A stretch of DNA of 64,000 nt. Source: Plectosphaerella cucumerina (taxonomy: Eukaryota; Ascomycota; Sordariomycetes; Glomerellales; Plectosphaerellaceae). The stretch covers positions 7,874,001 through 7,938,000 of the forward strand of contig JAGPXD010000001.1 in NCBI GenBank assembly GCA_020746995.1, read 5' to 3'. Shown one piece after another: positions 41,790 through 53,376 of the stretch. The position numbers and the translations under genes were made by a program. Position 1 is the stretch's first letter, and the number at the start of each line of letters is the position of its first letter. Below the pieces are notes generated by a model. It was not told the DNA's origin. It saw only the letters and a program-made list of their open reading frames with translations, and searched no databases.

Positions 41790-42900
41790 GCATGTGTTGA
41801 GGTGTGCAAATAGCAGAGATCCTCTGGCGCTGGGAGGCATTTTATGTCCGCTCTGCCACCAGGTGCAGGCAGCCTTGCGATACGCCCTGCTGTTGCTCTG
41901 GAAGATGGACCGACACTTGTCGCCAATACCAGCGAGCTCCGCTAAGTTGGCATCCTAACAGCCAACAAATCGGAAGCGTGACTATGGCAGACTGTAGTGC
42001 TATAACCGCTGTGCTTTATTTTTGGTCAACCTCATTCCAGGCCGTCTCCCAGCGCGGAGCAAGCTGTTCCATTCGACATCGTAATGGGAATGAGCGAGTG
42101 GTCATGCAGATGGACATGTGCTGTCGACACAGCCCCGAGACCCCGCCCAGTGACTAAGCAACCACCTTGGTTTCTTTTCTGGACGCGACCGGCGCGGGGT
42201 TGGCCCAGCTTCAAAGGGTGGCAGGAAAGGAGCCTACTTTTTCCGAGGCACTTCACGATGAGTCCCTATATTTCGAGATCATGCCTAACACAGAGGCAAC
42301 CCCGGTCCTCTTCATACCCGTTGTAGAGTCATCGAGCTGTTCTTCCTGCAACTCTCCATGATGACATCCCAGCAGTCTCTCGACAGCCCCGACTCCTACC
42401 TGATCGCCTAGATCGCAGTCCTGCCTATTCAACAGGCCGCCGCTGCGGCCATGCTCGGGACCATGCGCGAATGGTGCCGTTCAAACCCGGTGTCGTGCAA
42501 GGCGACTTCGCCAAAGGATTGTCCAGCGACTCGGCGCTGTCGAGTACATGATGCCGAAGCGTAGGAGCCTGGTGTGCCCGTCCTTTGGCTCTTCGAAAGA
42601 TGTGAAGCTGAGGAGCCGAGGTCCGGCGTCGAAGCTCGTGAACGTCTCGGGCTGAAATGATTCCAGAAGCTCAAATGAGCTGGCAGGCTCGGTGTTCCGC
42701 TCCAGCAGGTCTCGAAACCAAGGCCATACCGAGCCAGTCCGTCAGGGCCACTTTTCTATGCGTCCGTTTCTTCAGAGCCTCCTGGTACTGCGTCTTGAAG
42801 CGAAGTCTCGACATGGACTTGCCGAGGGTTGCTCTCCACATGTGAAGCCATCGATAGTTTGAGGACATCAGTGAGCATCTGGTTGATGCTCATGGTAACG
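41790..42900. other. Flank and possible regulator remnants
   Basis: On the minus strand at 42430-42870 short protein-like pieces occur in two frames, for example KTQYQEALKKRTHRKVALTD and SFELLESFQPETFTSFDAGP. They may be the decayed continuation of the Zn2Cys6 pseudogene that precedes them on this strand. No firm assignment. Confidence 0.3.
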
Positions 42901-42903
42901 GCT

Positions 42904-44303
42904 TCAGTGGCGGTCACCTGGCGCTCTACGCTCTCCAATGAACCCTGAATCTGACTCATGGACGACCTGGGCAAGAGAATATGCAGTCAGTCTTTGCTTG
43001 CCGATACCAGAGACTGTCAAATGGGGCCTGACATGACTGAGGCGCTCATGAGCACTCCCAACACGTCCCGGATATCTTTGCGTCCGCCGGGCTCGCGGCG
43101 TGCATTTGGGCGATGGAACACGTCCTGTGGACAAAAGGCAGCCAGAAAACGGCGTCCCAGGCGAAGAATAAGCCCACAAGCTCGGAGACGAGGCCATCAC
43201 CTGCAATAGTAGTCCACGGTCTTGCAGGAACACTAATAGCGAAGGGCTACTCCGCGGCGCGCTCGTCGACGTGCCGGGCTTGGGATCGTCGAGGCCAGCG
43301 GAAGCACCCAGGGCGGTGCTCTGGAGGAGCAGGTCGCCGCTACGGACAAAGTCGACGACGGCGCGCACGTCGCCGGCGGGACTAGAGCGGATACGGCGGA
43401 AGATCTCGAGGGCGTCTGCGTTTAGGCGTGTCTGGAGCAGGGCGAAGAGGTCGCGCAGGTCCTCGACCTCGGTCTTGAGCTCTACCTGGCGGCGCTTGAG
43501 GGTTAGCATGCGCGTACTATCGACGTCGGCGTCGTATTAGCACTTAAGCCTCTGCCCCGTGCAGCGCTGGCACGCGGGCCTGCCGCTGTTGCACTGGACG
43601 GGAGAGTGTTAGAATTTGACTTCATAGTTGGTAGGTATGTAGAGGGAGGCCCTCTCTCCGAGGTAGTGGGTTCGAGGATTTAGGTGATGCTCGGAGGGGG
43701 TCTCGACGACCACCCACCCGAAAAACGCCCCCTGGTACCACCCGACATTTCCGACATGCTCAACACGCCCAACCACGGCGACTGAATAAGGGGCGGTGCA
43801 TCTACAGACTAGGCAGAAGACTAATTTAGAATCTTCTCCCGGTTTAAGGGACTCCATGGGACCGGAATGGAAGAACACCCCCTCCATCCACCCGGCACTT
43901 GCTAGTAGACTTCAGAGCTCACCGCAGGGGCGCGAGGGAGCAGCAGCTCTAAGAAGAAGAAGAAGAAGAAGTGGACGCGTTCGCTCGGACGTACCTTTAC
44001 TTTTCGCCTACGGCACCCCAGACAGGCGGCGGCAACTTGGACGCGGCCGATCTTAGTCTTCTTCCGGGCGGGCTGCATAGCTCCGACCGACTCTTCGGCC
44101 GGGGCGGGCAGGGCGGTGCGGAGGTGGCCGGAGGAGGAGGACGCCGAGGCGGAGAGGAGGGCCTGCGAGTCATGGCCGTCGGGGAGGTCGGGCGGGTCGG
44201 GGTTATAGGAGTACGCGCTGCCACCGGAGGAAGGCCAGAAGGGCTTCCGTGACGATATCGACGGGGGAAGGTGGGCGTCGTTCTGTGGTGGTGGGCTGTC
44301 CAT
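42904..44303 (-). pseudogene. Zn2Cys6 regulator with internal stop and long intron
   Basis: Exon 1 (44303-43995) ends in CLGCRRRKVK. After a 401-base intron, exon 2 starts at 43593 with CNSGRPACQRCTGQRLKC, completing the six-Cys cluster. The next codon is TAA (43537-43539), after which the family pattern continues in frame: YDADVDSTR, a coiled coil (KRRQVELKTEVEDLRDLFAL) and ADALEIFRRIRSS. The stop replaces a residue that is usually Glu or Gln; a CAA-to-TAA change would fit RIP. The frame is lost after about 43300. The N-terminus is Ser/Pro-rich. Related to the genes at 22453, 48457 and 58615. An upstream start exon is possible. Confidence 0.75.
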
Positions 44304-44309
44304 AGGCTC

Positions 44310-47300
44310 GTCGTCCACGGGGCGTACATTCTGCGGAGGGAGCGCGCCGTTGGGGGAGTTATGGTTGAGAGTGAGGTCGAGTGGGAGATTGTGGTGAAGG
44401 CGAAATTGTGGGAATTAAAGGGTGCGCGTCATATAAGCTGCCGAAAAGGTGGATGAGGACGAGGGCAGGTCGGTCCGGGCGTGACGGCGAGGTGAACGGA
44501 GACCGGGACTGGGATCGTCTGGGGATCGCTGATGCTGCTGCTGCCGCCTCTGCTGGTGCTGTTGCTGCTGCGGCGCCGTTGTGTCGAGCACCGTGTCAAT
44601 GAAGGTCGACGTGCGATGCCTTGGCCTGTGGGTCTGTCGCGTGTCGAGAGTGCCCATATCTGTGCCTGGGGTCCTGCGGCTGCTGCTGCCACTGCCAGCT
44701 TCAGCTCCGGCGCCGGTGCCATCGCCATCGGACGCCATGTCCATGGGCATGAATGCCTGGCGGGTTGCCGAGAAGAGGGAGGATGAGCCGGGAGGCGGGC
44801 CGTCGACGAGGCGGCCGGCGGACGACATGTTCAAGTTGGTCGAGTGGGAGCCCGAGGATGGGCCCATGGCTGAGGACTCGGAAGCCACACGGTGACGCCG
44901 CCTATTGTCGTCTTCCATCTGTCCGTCACCGTCCATCCTTTGGGGGGACCCGGCGCTTCCTCTCGCGCTCTCTTTAGCTCCGCTCAGGTCTCGGCTGTCT
45001 TTAGTTCTTTTTGCCTCGCTGCCAGGACCGGGCGATGGGGGAAGTGGGAGGGGGAGGGCGGGGAGGTCGAGAGAGACGGGCGGGATGGGCTTGGCTCCCT
45101 TGCGTCGAGTGTCTTGCAATGTGCCTAGGCGGCCGGTACCTTGACAAGCGTGCAGATGTGCGATCTGGCGATGCTGACTTGTGAACCCGGATCGAGGCCA
45201 CTGGACGCTGCCAGTGTCCGGCGGAGGCGGTGGCGCGACCAGGGGTGGTCACAGAGAGTGGTGTAGAGACCTGAGAGACTGGAGGGAGAGAGAGAGAGGG
45301 GAGGACGAGGGAGGGAGAGAGGAAAGAGAGGAGGGGGAAAGGGCATTGTGGGCCCATGGCATTGGCGGAGCTAGCGCCGGTGGTGATCCTCGGCCTGAGC
45401 CGGACTGGCCTTGCATAGAAGGATTGATTTGGTCAGGTTCAGAGGTTTTTGGGGTTCGGGCCGCCTGAAGCTTGGGTCAGCAACCAGGAACTATCGCTCC
45501 CTGCCGCCGTCACGAGACATGGGTCTAGCTGACAGGCGTCATTGGCCCTGGCGGAGCAACTCCGACAAAAAAAAGGCACACGAGCACCTCACACCCAGCC
45601 GTCAAGGGCGCCAAAGCAGTTGGGCCGTCCCCTGTCTCGGGCTGTCTGGCAGTGCCCCCTTCATGCCCCGACAAAAGATCGATGCAGCCTGGCCGTCACA
45701 AGATAGCAAACGACAAAAATCATCTTTACTCCCGGATTGTGTTATACGAAGCCCCCCCTGGTGCGACGACCACGAACGGTCGCGCCGCGCCGGGTCGATG
45801 TGAACTCCTCCGCTGGGCGCCGGCTGCCCGGGAAGCCGGGGGTTGGGGGGGAGGGCTGAAAGCGATACAGTCCGTCGACGTTCGGTAGGCTCTGTGCGGC
45901 GGGTTTGACAAGCGAGTGGCCTCCTTTGCCGCGCTAGGCGGTCCCCGGCGAAAATGCCAAGGCGGGCGGGTATAGGGTAGACGCCGGCTGGCCGTTCGCG
46001 GCACGGCTGGGCCGCTCCGATACAGCCAGTGAAGAGGGCATTTACGCGAGGGAGGCGGCTTACTGGACGAGAGAGTCTTCGAGTGTCGAGGTGCATGCTG
46101 CAAGGTCCCATCTCAGCGAGACAGCAGAGGACCCCTCCTCGGTCTGGCCAACATGAGCCCGGACGGCAGGTTCAACGATGAAGAAGACCAGACGTGACGA
46201 CCAGATATAACGACCAAGCGTCACAACAGACATCAGAAAGCGAGCGCTCCTCGGAAACGCACCGATCAAGCCGTCGGCGCGGTACTTGAGGAAGCCGGGA
46301 ACCTCCATTCCGCCACCCGCCCAGCGTTCGAGGGCCGCCAGCCTCCGTCGTCCTGCTGGGACGGGCAAGGCTCCTCTCGGCATCTCGATGAACCCGGGTA
46401 GACGGCGGGCGATGGGGCACGGGGTAGTCCATCCAAGACACAAATTTCGCCCTATCAAGGCGGCATCAATAGATGTTCGCTTGCGGTGGTTGCGACACGT
46501 GGAATGACCGCGTGAAGGTCAATATGGAGGTATTTAACATCCGATCGGCGCATTACGACATGGATGGGTTCTTCCGGGTGCTCAGTCAGAGTGAGGCGCC
46601 GTCGTTGGCCGGGGCTCTATCGTCAGAGGGCGCGCTTGATGCATACTGTTAGTGCCGCCAGCTAGCGGGGTGTTCGCGGCTACGCTCTTGTCCTGCGTGC
46701 GCTCCATTTCACTGCCGTCCGCTATCGCGTCAGATCGCCCGGCCTTGAAGCCATGCTTGCTCCGCTGGTGCCGGTGGTCGAGACAGTTGTAGCGATGTCG
46801 GTCGCGCCCTGAAGGCGGGGTGGTTGGATGGAACATATCAAAGTTGCCGCCATGATGGACGAGATGGGTGACGGCAGCCAATGACCTCGATGGAGCCGTT
46901 GATCTTGGTGGCCTGGACAGCGGAACACAACGCTGCTCTTGGTCGGCCCAATTCCAGGAATGGATTATTCCGCCTCCGCGGCCCAGCCCCAGTGGGTGAG
47001 TGTACTCACACACCACCATGGATTAAAGCAGTGGCCTTATAAACGCAAACGATCGAGTTGTCCAACAGAGGCAGTGTTCCTTAATGGCCCAATACCACGA
47101 GGTTAGTCGGCATTTTTCTGATTGTATAAGGAGGAGCAAACCCGAATGGGCTTTCGCTTTCCGTCTTTTTCTCGCAGTCTTCTGTCCCCCTCAAATCCAC
47201 CCCCTCCGCGCTCGACGCTGCCTGGATCACTGTCAGGAGACACGGGACCTTACGCCGGTGGCGTCACGGCGATCAGTACCTGAACGCGAGGTGGCGTGTA

Positions 47301-47930
47301 CATCTAAGTCCTCTGTGATGACAGCCTGCGCAACATCTTCCTAGCCATGACATCCTTGCCATGACACTATGTACACCATCTTTCTCACGATGACACCCCG
47401 CCATGGCCTTGCTTTCACACATTAACTCAACCATGACATTCTTGCTATGACAGCGCTGTATACACAACCAGTCATGCTCGCCCCGCCATCACCAACAGAC
47501 AGGCCACGCATCCTATCTGCGATGGCCACCATAGCCACAATGACCGCCATGATGAGCGCGGAAACTACGCTAGCTTCTATCGACGGCGCGCTGGGAACAG
47601 ACGGCTCCGCGTGACACACGCAAGCGTCTGAGTGACCAAGGCAAGAGTCGGTGGCTAATACTACGGTTGAGCTTGAGTGGCATAGATGGGACGCCTGCAG
47701 GTGAGAAGTAACGCTGTTTGTTCTAGCCAGAAATCAGGATTCGAGCCTATGTTGAAGACAAGAGCATCGGAATATTGCTGCCAGTGGGAACTCATCCAAA
47801 GTCAACCCGAGTAACGCAAACGGAAAGCAGACTCCGCACTTCAGTGTTACGTGCTGGAGCGCGGGACCGGCTCTATTCTGACGGCCAGCTATAGGAGGGC
47901 AAGGGTGATCATCCTCTATACCGCAGCATA
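44310..47930. other. Long stretch with low-complexity frames
   Basis: A minus-strand frame at 44415-45119 encodes 234 residues rich in Ser, Gln, Gly and Pro with a poly-Gln run (QQQQHQQRRQQQHQ). It could be a disordered part of a regulator but has no domain. Purine-rich runs (GAGAGA, GGGAGG) lie at 45280-45340. Between 45400 and 47250 I see nothing credible. The CCATGACA-rich repeat at 47300-47480 is listed separately. Confidence 0.3.
47300..47480. repeat. Degenerate CCATGACATYCTTGC repeat
   Basis: The phrase CCATGACAT, C/T, CTTGC, C/T, ATGACA occurs at 47345-47370 and again at 47430-47452, followed each time by a GTATACACMAC-like word. Single CATGAC/GATGACA words lie between. The vocabulary resembles the CATGAC words near the other two KLATLL genes. 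Confidence 0.45.
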
Positions 47931-47936
47931 ATCGTC

Positions 47937-48240
47937 TCAGCGCTGTGCGCTCATGTGTTCGCTTGGCGGGCGAGGAGGGCCTCTGATCGCGTCAGTCAAA
48001 GTTGCGGGCTCTGCAGCGCGGGGCACATACGCAACGATTTGCGCCAACTTCGTCAGCTGGTCTCTTGTTCTTTCGCTTCCGAGAGTGTGCAGAAACACTC
48101 CCGCCAAAGCCTCTTCCGGGACGAACTCTGCCACCAGAGCCTGAAACTGCGCCTTCCCCCGGGCCTCCATCGTCTCCAGATCTCGCACGAGGCGGTGACT
48201 AGGCAGTGCGGTGGTGGGAGAGAGAAGGTGTCCTGTATTT
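47937..48240 (-). CDS. Small helical protein, KLATLL family, copy 3
   Basis: The minus strand reads HRLVRDLETMEARGKAQFQA, AEFVPEEALAGVF, then RDQLTKLAQIVA, aligning with LHQLVQDLEDLESRRKEQLR, SEFIPDQAAAAAF and SDKLSKLAGIVA of copy 1. The C-terminus is extended by about 30 Pro/Arg-rich residues. No ATG precedes the conserved part in a convincing place, so the N-terminal exon is unresolved and the gene may be broken at its 5' end. It follows a Zn2Cys6 gene (49006-48457) on the same strand. Confidence 0.45.
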
Positions 48241-48456
48241 ACGGGAATACCAAAATGGGATCAACGAAGGCTGAGGGCCCTGCAAGCGCATCACCGCAGC
48301 AGTTCACAAAACCAACGAGACCACGAACGTGATCTGGGGAGAAGACTCCTTATCAACAGCATCGACCGGTCAAATGATGTGCAACTGAGTCAAATGAATG
48401 GGTAAGGCTGGATTCGCTCTCGTAGATTCGGTATGTGGTACTAGCGCCCAAGCACT

Positions 48457-49006
48457 TTACTCCACAGGTGACATGATTTCCATGCTTGTCGGGCTGTTCT
48501 CTTGCTGCTCCTGGCTCGAGTTAACTTGGAGAAGGGCGTTAGCGGCGGAGATATGTCGCATGATGGTCTCGAGGTCTGCGCCTGCCCTGATTCGGCAGAA
48601 CATCTCCATGGCCTCTGCCTCCGGCCAAGACTGGAGAGCGTGGAGGACGTCCAGGGCAGCATTGGATCTTTCCAGAGCAGCATTGCACCTGTCCAGAGCA
48701 ACATTTGACCTGTCCAGAGCGGCATTGGACCTGTCTAGTTGTTGCAGTCTCCATAACAATGCATCCTTGTGAGTCATCTGGTAGGCACAGTCAAGGCTAT
48801 TTGCCTGACAACGCCGGCACCTAGGTCGTTGCGCGTTACACTGAACAGTTTCAATTTCAGGTCAGCGCAATTGCATTGTGGCCCTTCCGCTACGACAGCT
48901 GAGATACCTTGACTTTTCGACGCCGACAGGGGTCACATGCGACCGAGACTTGGTCACGCTTCTTCCTTGGCACTTTGTGAGAAACATGGGTGTTGGAGGC
49001 GACCAT
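48457..49006 (-). CDS. Zn2Cys6 protein with coiled coil, short form
   Basis: Exons 49006-48908 and 48840-48457 (67-base intron) give 160 residues. Splicing joins ACDPCRRRKVK to CNAQRPRCRRCQANSLDC, completing the CX2CX6C...CX2CX6C cluster. A striking tandem heptad follows: four consecutive LDRSNA/LDRCNA/LERSNA units (about residues 65-90), a near-perfect coiled coil. Then comes AEAMEMFCRIRAGADLETIM, the signature shared with the paralogues at 22453, 42904 and 58615. The protein ends without the regulatory domain of full-length members. Presumably a nuclear, dimeric DNA-binding protein; biological role unknown. Confidence 0.75.
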
Positions 49007-49009
49007 AGG

Positions 49010-52000
49010 CAAGTAGGGCGCTGGGCGAACGGTCTAGTAAAAGTGCTGGGACTGGTTGGCGTCGTGGTAGAAGAGGAGCGGCAGGGGGGAGAGTATATGT
49101 TGTGCGAGGCGGAATGATCGGGGAGGGTCGGGGCTGGGGTTTGGGAAACAATGTCAGGACGGGCGGCGGGGACGAGCTGGTTCTGCTGGGAGTTGTAATG
49201 CTGCTTGAGATACTCGGATGCGTACAGGCGACGTGGGTTTCGATGTGTTGCTGGTGATGATGCAGCTGGTGACGGGAATGAGGTCGGCCGTGGTGCGGCT
49301 GGAAGAGTCTCAGATCGTGCGGGTTGCACAAGAGGATGAGGCGCCGCGGGCGGTGGGCGACGGCTGCTGGGGAATTCTGGAGTTGATGCTGGATATGGAT
49401 TTGATAAAGATAGCCGTGATGGGGGAATGGCTGTTGGGAGGTGATGGGATTGTTGTTGTGGTAGCTGATGGGATTGTTGTGGTAGGTATGGCGGAGCAAC
49501 AATGTGGGCCCCGGACTGCGGAGGCGAATGACGTCATCCTCCGAACGAGGCCAACCAAGATCAGCGCTGTTTCCCGCTGTCCACACCAAGGTTACGACGC
49601 CATCGAGATCATGGCGGCTGTCGCCGATCTCGTCAAAACCCGCTTTGGCAGGGTATGTGCTCCAACTCGGTTTGCCAGTTTGGCCCTGCAGCTCAGAAAT
49701 GGTCAGTCTTCGATTAAGCCAGGTGATGTGGCAAATGTTCTCGATCCCGAGTTAAAATTCGATGAAACGAGTGCCACTCCACTACCATCGGCCAGATGTA
49801 CAAGTGAGTCATACATCCCTCCATTGACACAACAGAACAATCGTGCTTGTGGACGTATGGCTTTGTCTCACTGCTCCCTCGCTCACCCGCCCAAAAAATG
49901 ACGAGCAAGATCGTCAGCTCCGACCCGCAAACACTTCGCCCCACAAGTCTGATCTGCTTCTTCGTTTGTAAAATGCACACAAGTATACCTCTTGTCAGTT
50001 TTGGTGTGGTGGACGGGCTGTCAGGCTGGTTCGGAATCATCCCACCATGTCCCTAGCCTGCCTTTCTTCATTTGGCCGAACTACAGTAGTGTGCATCTCC
50101 ACCAAAACTTCGCCACGACACGGAGGGGCCCCAAGATCAACCCCCTCAAAAACTCGGTTGCGTCGAACATCGCAGGCTCTAACTCCTTCTCTATGACCAG
50201 ATCGGAAGACACTTACGCGGACCCTACAAACCCCTTCGCCACGAGTGAGAACTCTCCCGTCACCCCCCTGTTACCGCACCCATTTAGGGCAAGCAGTAGC
50301 TTGACGGCAAGGAAAGAACCTGCCGGCCGACGTTCGCCCACGCCCTCAGGCCCGATAATGATCACGCCGACGTTCAGATGATACAGGTGCACGGAGCATT
50401 GACGTCTTGAGCCGAACATGTTAGGACATGGCGCAATTCCCGACCTGTACGGGATTGATTTACGATTTCGCGGAGCGTCGTGTGGTTCTCGGGGTTCCTG
50501 CGGGAGAAGATGAACAGCATCGGGGCGCGGCGCTTCCGGGGGGGTGGGGGGGTCGCGGGCGGCCTTGGTGGAGCCGCCGCGGCGCCATCGGGGCTTGGGG
50601 GGTCAGCGAGGTTCTCTGATTCTGCGGCGAAGCTCGGGGGCGAGGCTCGGAGACATCCAAAGGCGAGACACATGCCGAGCGCTGTGGAGAGGGATGCGCT
50701 TGGTCCATTGGGCCGCGGCCCTGGGTGGGAAGCGAGGTGAGGATGGCGAGGTGACAAGTTTCAAGATGACCGCTGGGCTCCTTGGAGAGGGTCGGTTCAG
50801 CCCGTTGGGGGTCGTCTCTCAGGGCATCAAGATGCGGGACGAGGGGAGCGAGGCGGGAGGGGTGTGCGGACTGGGCGGACTGAACAGCCTGGTGGCACCT
50901 ATTCGGTGACTGGATGAGTCGGAGAGGGTAGGGAGATGCTGACGATCAGGCGAGCAAGCTGTCTGTCGGTCTGTCTGTCCTTGGACTCGGGTCGGGTGGA
51001 AGTTGGTCGAGCACATGTTCCACTGCATGCGCCATGCCGGGCACGTCGTTCTCGTCGCTGAAAACCCCGGTATTGCAGTCCAGGGCGGCGCTGGCCTTGC
51101 GTGTCCGGGATCGTGGACGAGCAGGGCCACCACCTGATTCGGCAGGCGTACGACGCGATAACAGCGCTTATCCAGGGATGAAGTCTTGAGGTCGTCAGTG
51201 ACGCGTTCGACGGGCGTGCCACGGCCTCTCGGTGAGCAGGACAGCGGCAGATGCAGGTGTAAAGACATTGCATTCTCTAAGGGTGCGATGGGACGCTGAA
51301 TGGGACGCACCTTTCATCAATTCTGCAGCGGAACCTCTTGGGCGGTAGTTGCGAGTGACAAGATTGTGGTCAAATGCCTCCATCGACGTCGTCCGGTCCG
51401 CTTACATAATTGAAGAATATTCACTGCCGCCCCACTTCCCCCAGTGCTGCGATGAACGTCACAAACGGAGGCACCAGGCAGACAGGTATCATCTACCTCT
51501 TCCGACTCCCTCCATCGCACGACAACACTTCGTCGGCCACAGCAGTACTATGCCAGCACCCGCACCATAGCATCTCGTTGCTTTTTCCTCAGTCGGTACG
51601 TCAACCGTTCTGCGGTAAATCTAGATCACGCAGCACAAGCGCCGCCGCGACGACGAGGGCGACGCGCCCGCCGACCTCGTATGCCTCCTTTGGTCCTGCG
51701 ACGGGCTTCCTTGGCCTGGCCTGCTGACTCTGACCCACCCCAGGAATCGAGATGACGATCCCATATCGAAGCGCCGTATAGGCGCAATCTTTGTCTACCA
51801 GTGCTGCAGCCCAAGGGGCGCTCCGGTAGCTCTCACCGCCGGTCATCCGCACCGCCGAACGCAAGAGGCAGCAGCCGACACCGAGCCTTGCCGGCAACAC
51901 CCTCCTCCGACGCGCCGTTGAACGCTCCAGAACCACCCCCCAGCCCCGACACTTCCACATGTCCCGCGCCTCCATAGCCGCCACCACCACCGCCGCCTTG

Positions 52001-52430
52001 TCTACAAGCACGCAATTCTGCGGCCCCGGTCCGCTGGGTGTCTCGAAGCGCTCCCGCTACGGCACCGCTGTCTTCGTGAAACCCAACGTGCGCAGGCTCC
52101 GCTCCGCCACGACAACAACCCTCTATGCCCCCACAACATTCTTGGGCCTCAAGCGCCCCGGCTCCGGCGCCCGGCGCCCCAAGACCCCCGCAGCACCGAC
52201 CAAGGCTGAGAAGGAGGTCACCGCCGACGATGAGAACGAGGCGGCATGCAGAGTTGTTGATGCTTTGAAACAGACGACTCATTGCCAGTTGCTTGGGTCC
52301 GGCACCTAAAGGTCTCCGCGAAGCCCGATGAGATCATATCAGGCACCTACTTGAACTCGCTGACGAGGCTTTGGGCGCAACTGCCTGCGGCGAACGTCAG
52401 TACCTCGGCCCACTGCCGAGTGGCGGCGGC
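49010..52430. other. Long stretch without recognisable gene
   Basis: GC-rich, with many overlapping frames on both strands of biased composition (Pro, Ser, Arg, His). None has a domain or a splice structure I can defend. The part just left of 49600 is the upstream flank of the regulator at 48457-49006. Confidence 0.35.
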
Positions 52431-52620
52431 CATGGCTGGTTGCAAGGCTGCCACGGCCTCATTGCCGACCAGGCCCTCTCGTTCAGCATTGTGCTTGCCG
52501 ATGGGCCTCTGGTGGGCCCTGCGAGGCTCTGGGCACAATTTCGGGGTCATGAGCTCGGCCACGGCCAAAGTGTACGACATTGTCCATGCCGACTGGACGA
52601 TTGAGACTCTTGTATCCAGA
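52430..52620 (+). pseudogene. FAD-linked oxidoreductase (BBE type) fragment
   Basis: In one frame the strand reads SGGGHGWLQGCHGLIADQAL and IVLADG, in the next WWALRGSGHNFGVMSS and KVYDI. Together they match, in order, the FAD-binding (PCMH) core of berberine-bridge/6-hydroxynicotine-oxidase-like enzymes. About 15 residues between the two pieces are deleted. Both ends are missing; a short relic. Confidence 0.7.
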
Positions 52621-52659
52621 GGGTATGTTGTTCAACAGTTGTATGGGTTCGCAACCAGT

Positions 52660-52728
52660 ATCAGCGAGCCCACCGGCATCAGCGAGCCCACCGGCATCAG
52701 CGAGCCCACCGGCATCAGCGAGCCCATC
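52660..52728 (+). repeat. 18-base tandem repeat encoding ISEPTG
   Basis: Nearly four tandem copies of ATCAGCGAGCCCACCGGC. In the open plus-strand frame they give ISEPTG repeats directly after the oxidoreductase relic. Confidence 0.85.
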
Positions 52729-52729
52729 A

Positions 52730-53212
52730 ACCCCAGCAGCCCACCCACCATTGATCTCACCCAATTGTCCGGCGATGAGGACGCAGAGAGCTCGATGCGA
52801 CCCCGGGCCGAGCCAGCCGCCGACGAAGGACCCGCCGTCGGCAGCAAACAGATGAGGTGTCCCTCTCGGCCGCGTACAGCATTCAGGACGATGCCAACCT
52901 CTGGGAGCAAGCCTGCGGCTTCTTCGGACACGAGCTACCTGATGAATCATGACGACATGGTGAACGTCATGGGTATCAGCCACGCGCTGAGGCTGCAGCT
53001 GGTCTTCGATGCGTACACGATGATGAGCGACTGGCTGAAGGACGGCGGGAAGACGACTGGTGCCATCGCCGCCCACGAGACGAGATGGGCAAGACAGCGC
53101 TCGCTGTCATGTGGATGGAGCACGTTCAAGCCCACCCTCACCTTCACGCCCGGGACGCGGACCAGCAGTGTCCGTTGCCAGGGTCCTTTGGCGTCTAGTG
53201 CTTCTGCTCCGC
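52730..53212 (+). pseudogene. Possible SNF2-like ATPase fragment
   Basis: An acidic stretch (PPTIDLTQLSGDEDAESS) is followed by HALRLQLVFDAYTMMSDWLK and GAIAAHE. After a frameshift near 53095 comes MGKTALAVMWMEHVQAHPHL, resembling the Walker A region (EMGMGKT) of SNF2-type helicases. No further helicase motif is present. The assignment rests on this one motif and its context. Confidence 0.4.
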
Positions 53213-53376
53213 AACATCCCTGACCAAGCGCCTCGTCCCTAGGGTCGTGCCTGTGAGGTGCGACGAGCCAATGCCGCGGACGACATGCCTCAATCGGTAG
53301 TCATTGTGCTTTCATCTTGAAGGCAGCAGTGGACACATTTCAAAACGCCCTCGGTGCTCATAGTAAATCCCTCACT

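Noticed and set aside
43660..43690. GGTAGTGGGTTCGAGGAT as a possible tRNA/SINE-type B box in the long intron
   Set aside because: The match is partial and no A box or folding partner is visible, so I do not call a SINE.
49218..49901. Plus-strand frame of 227 codons
   Set aside because: No motif, Val/Gly repeats from GGTGATGGGATTGTTGTTG-type DNA, and no splice context.
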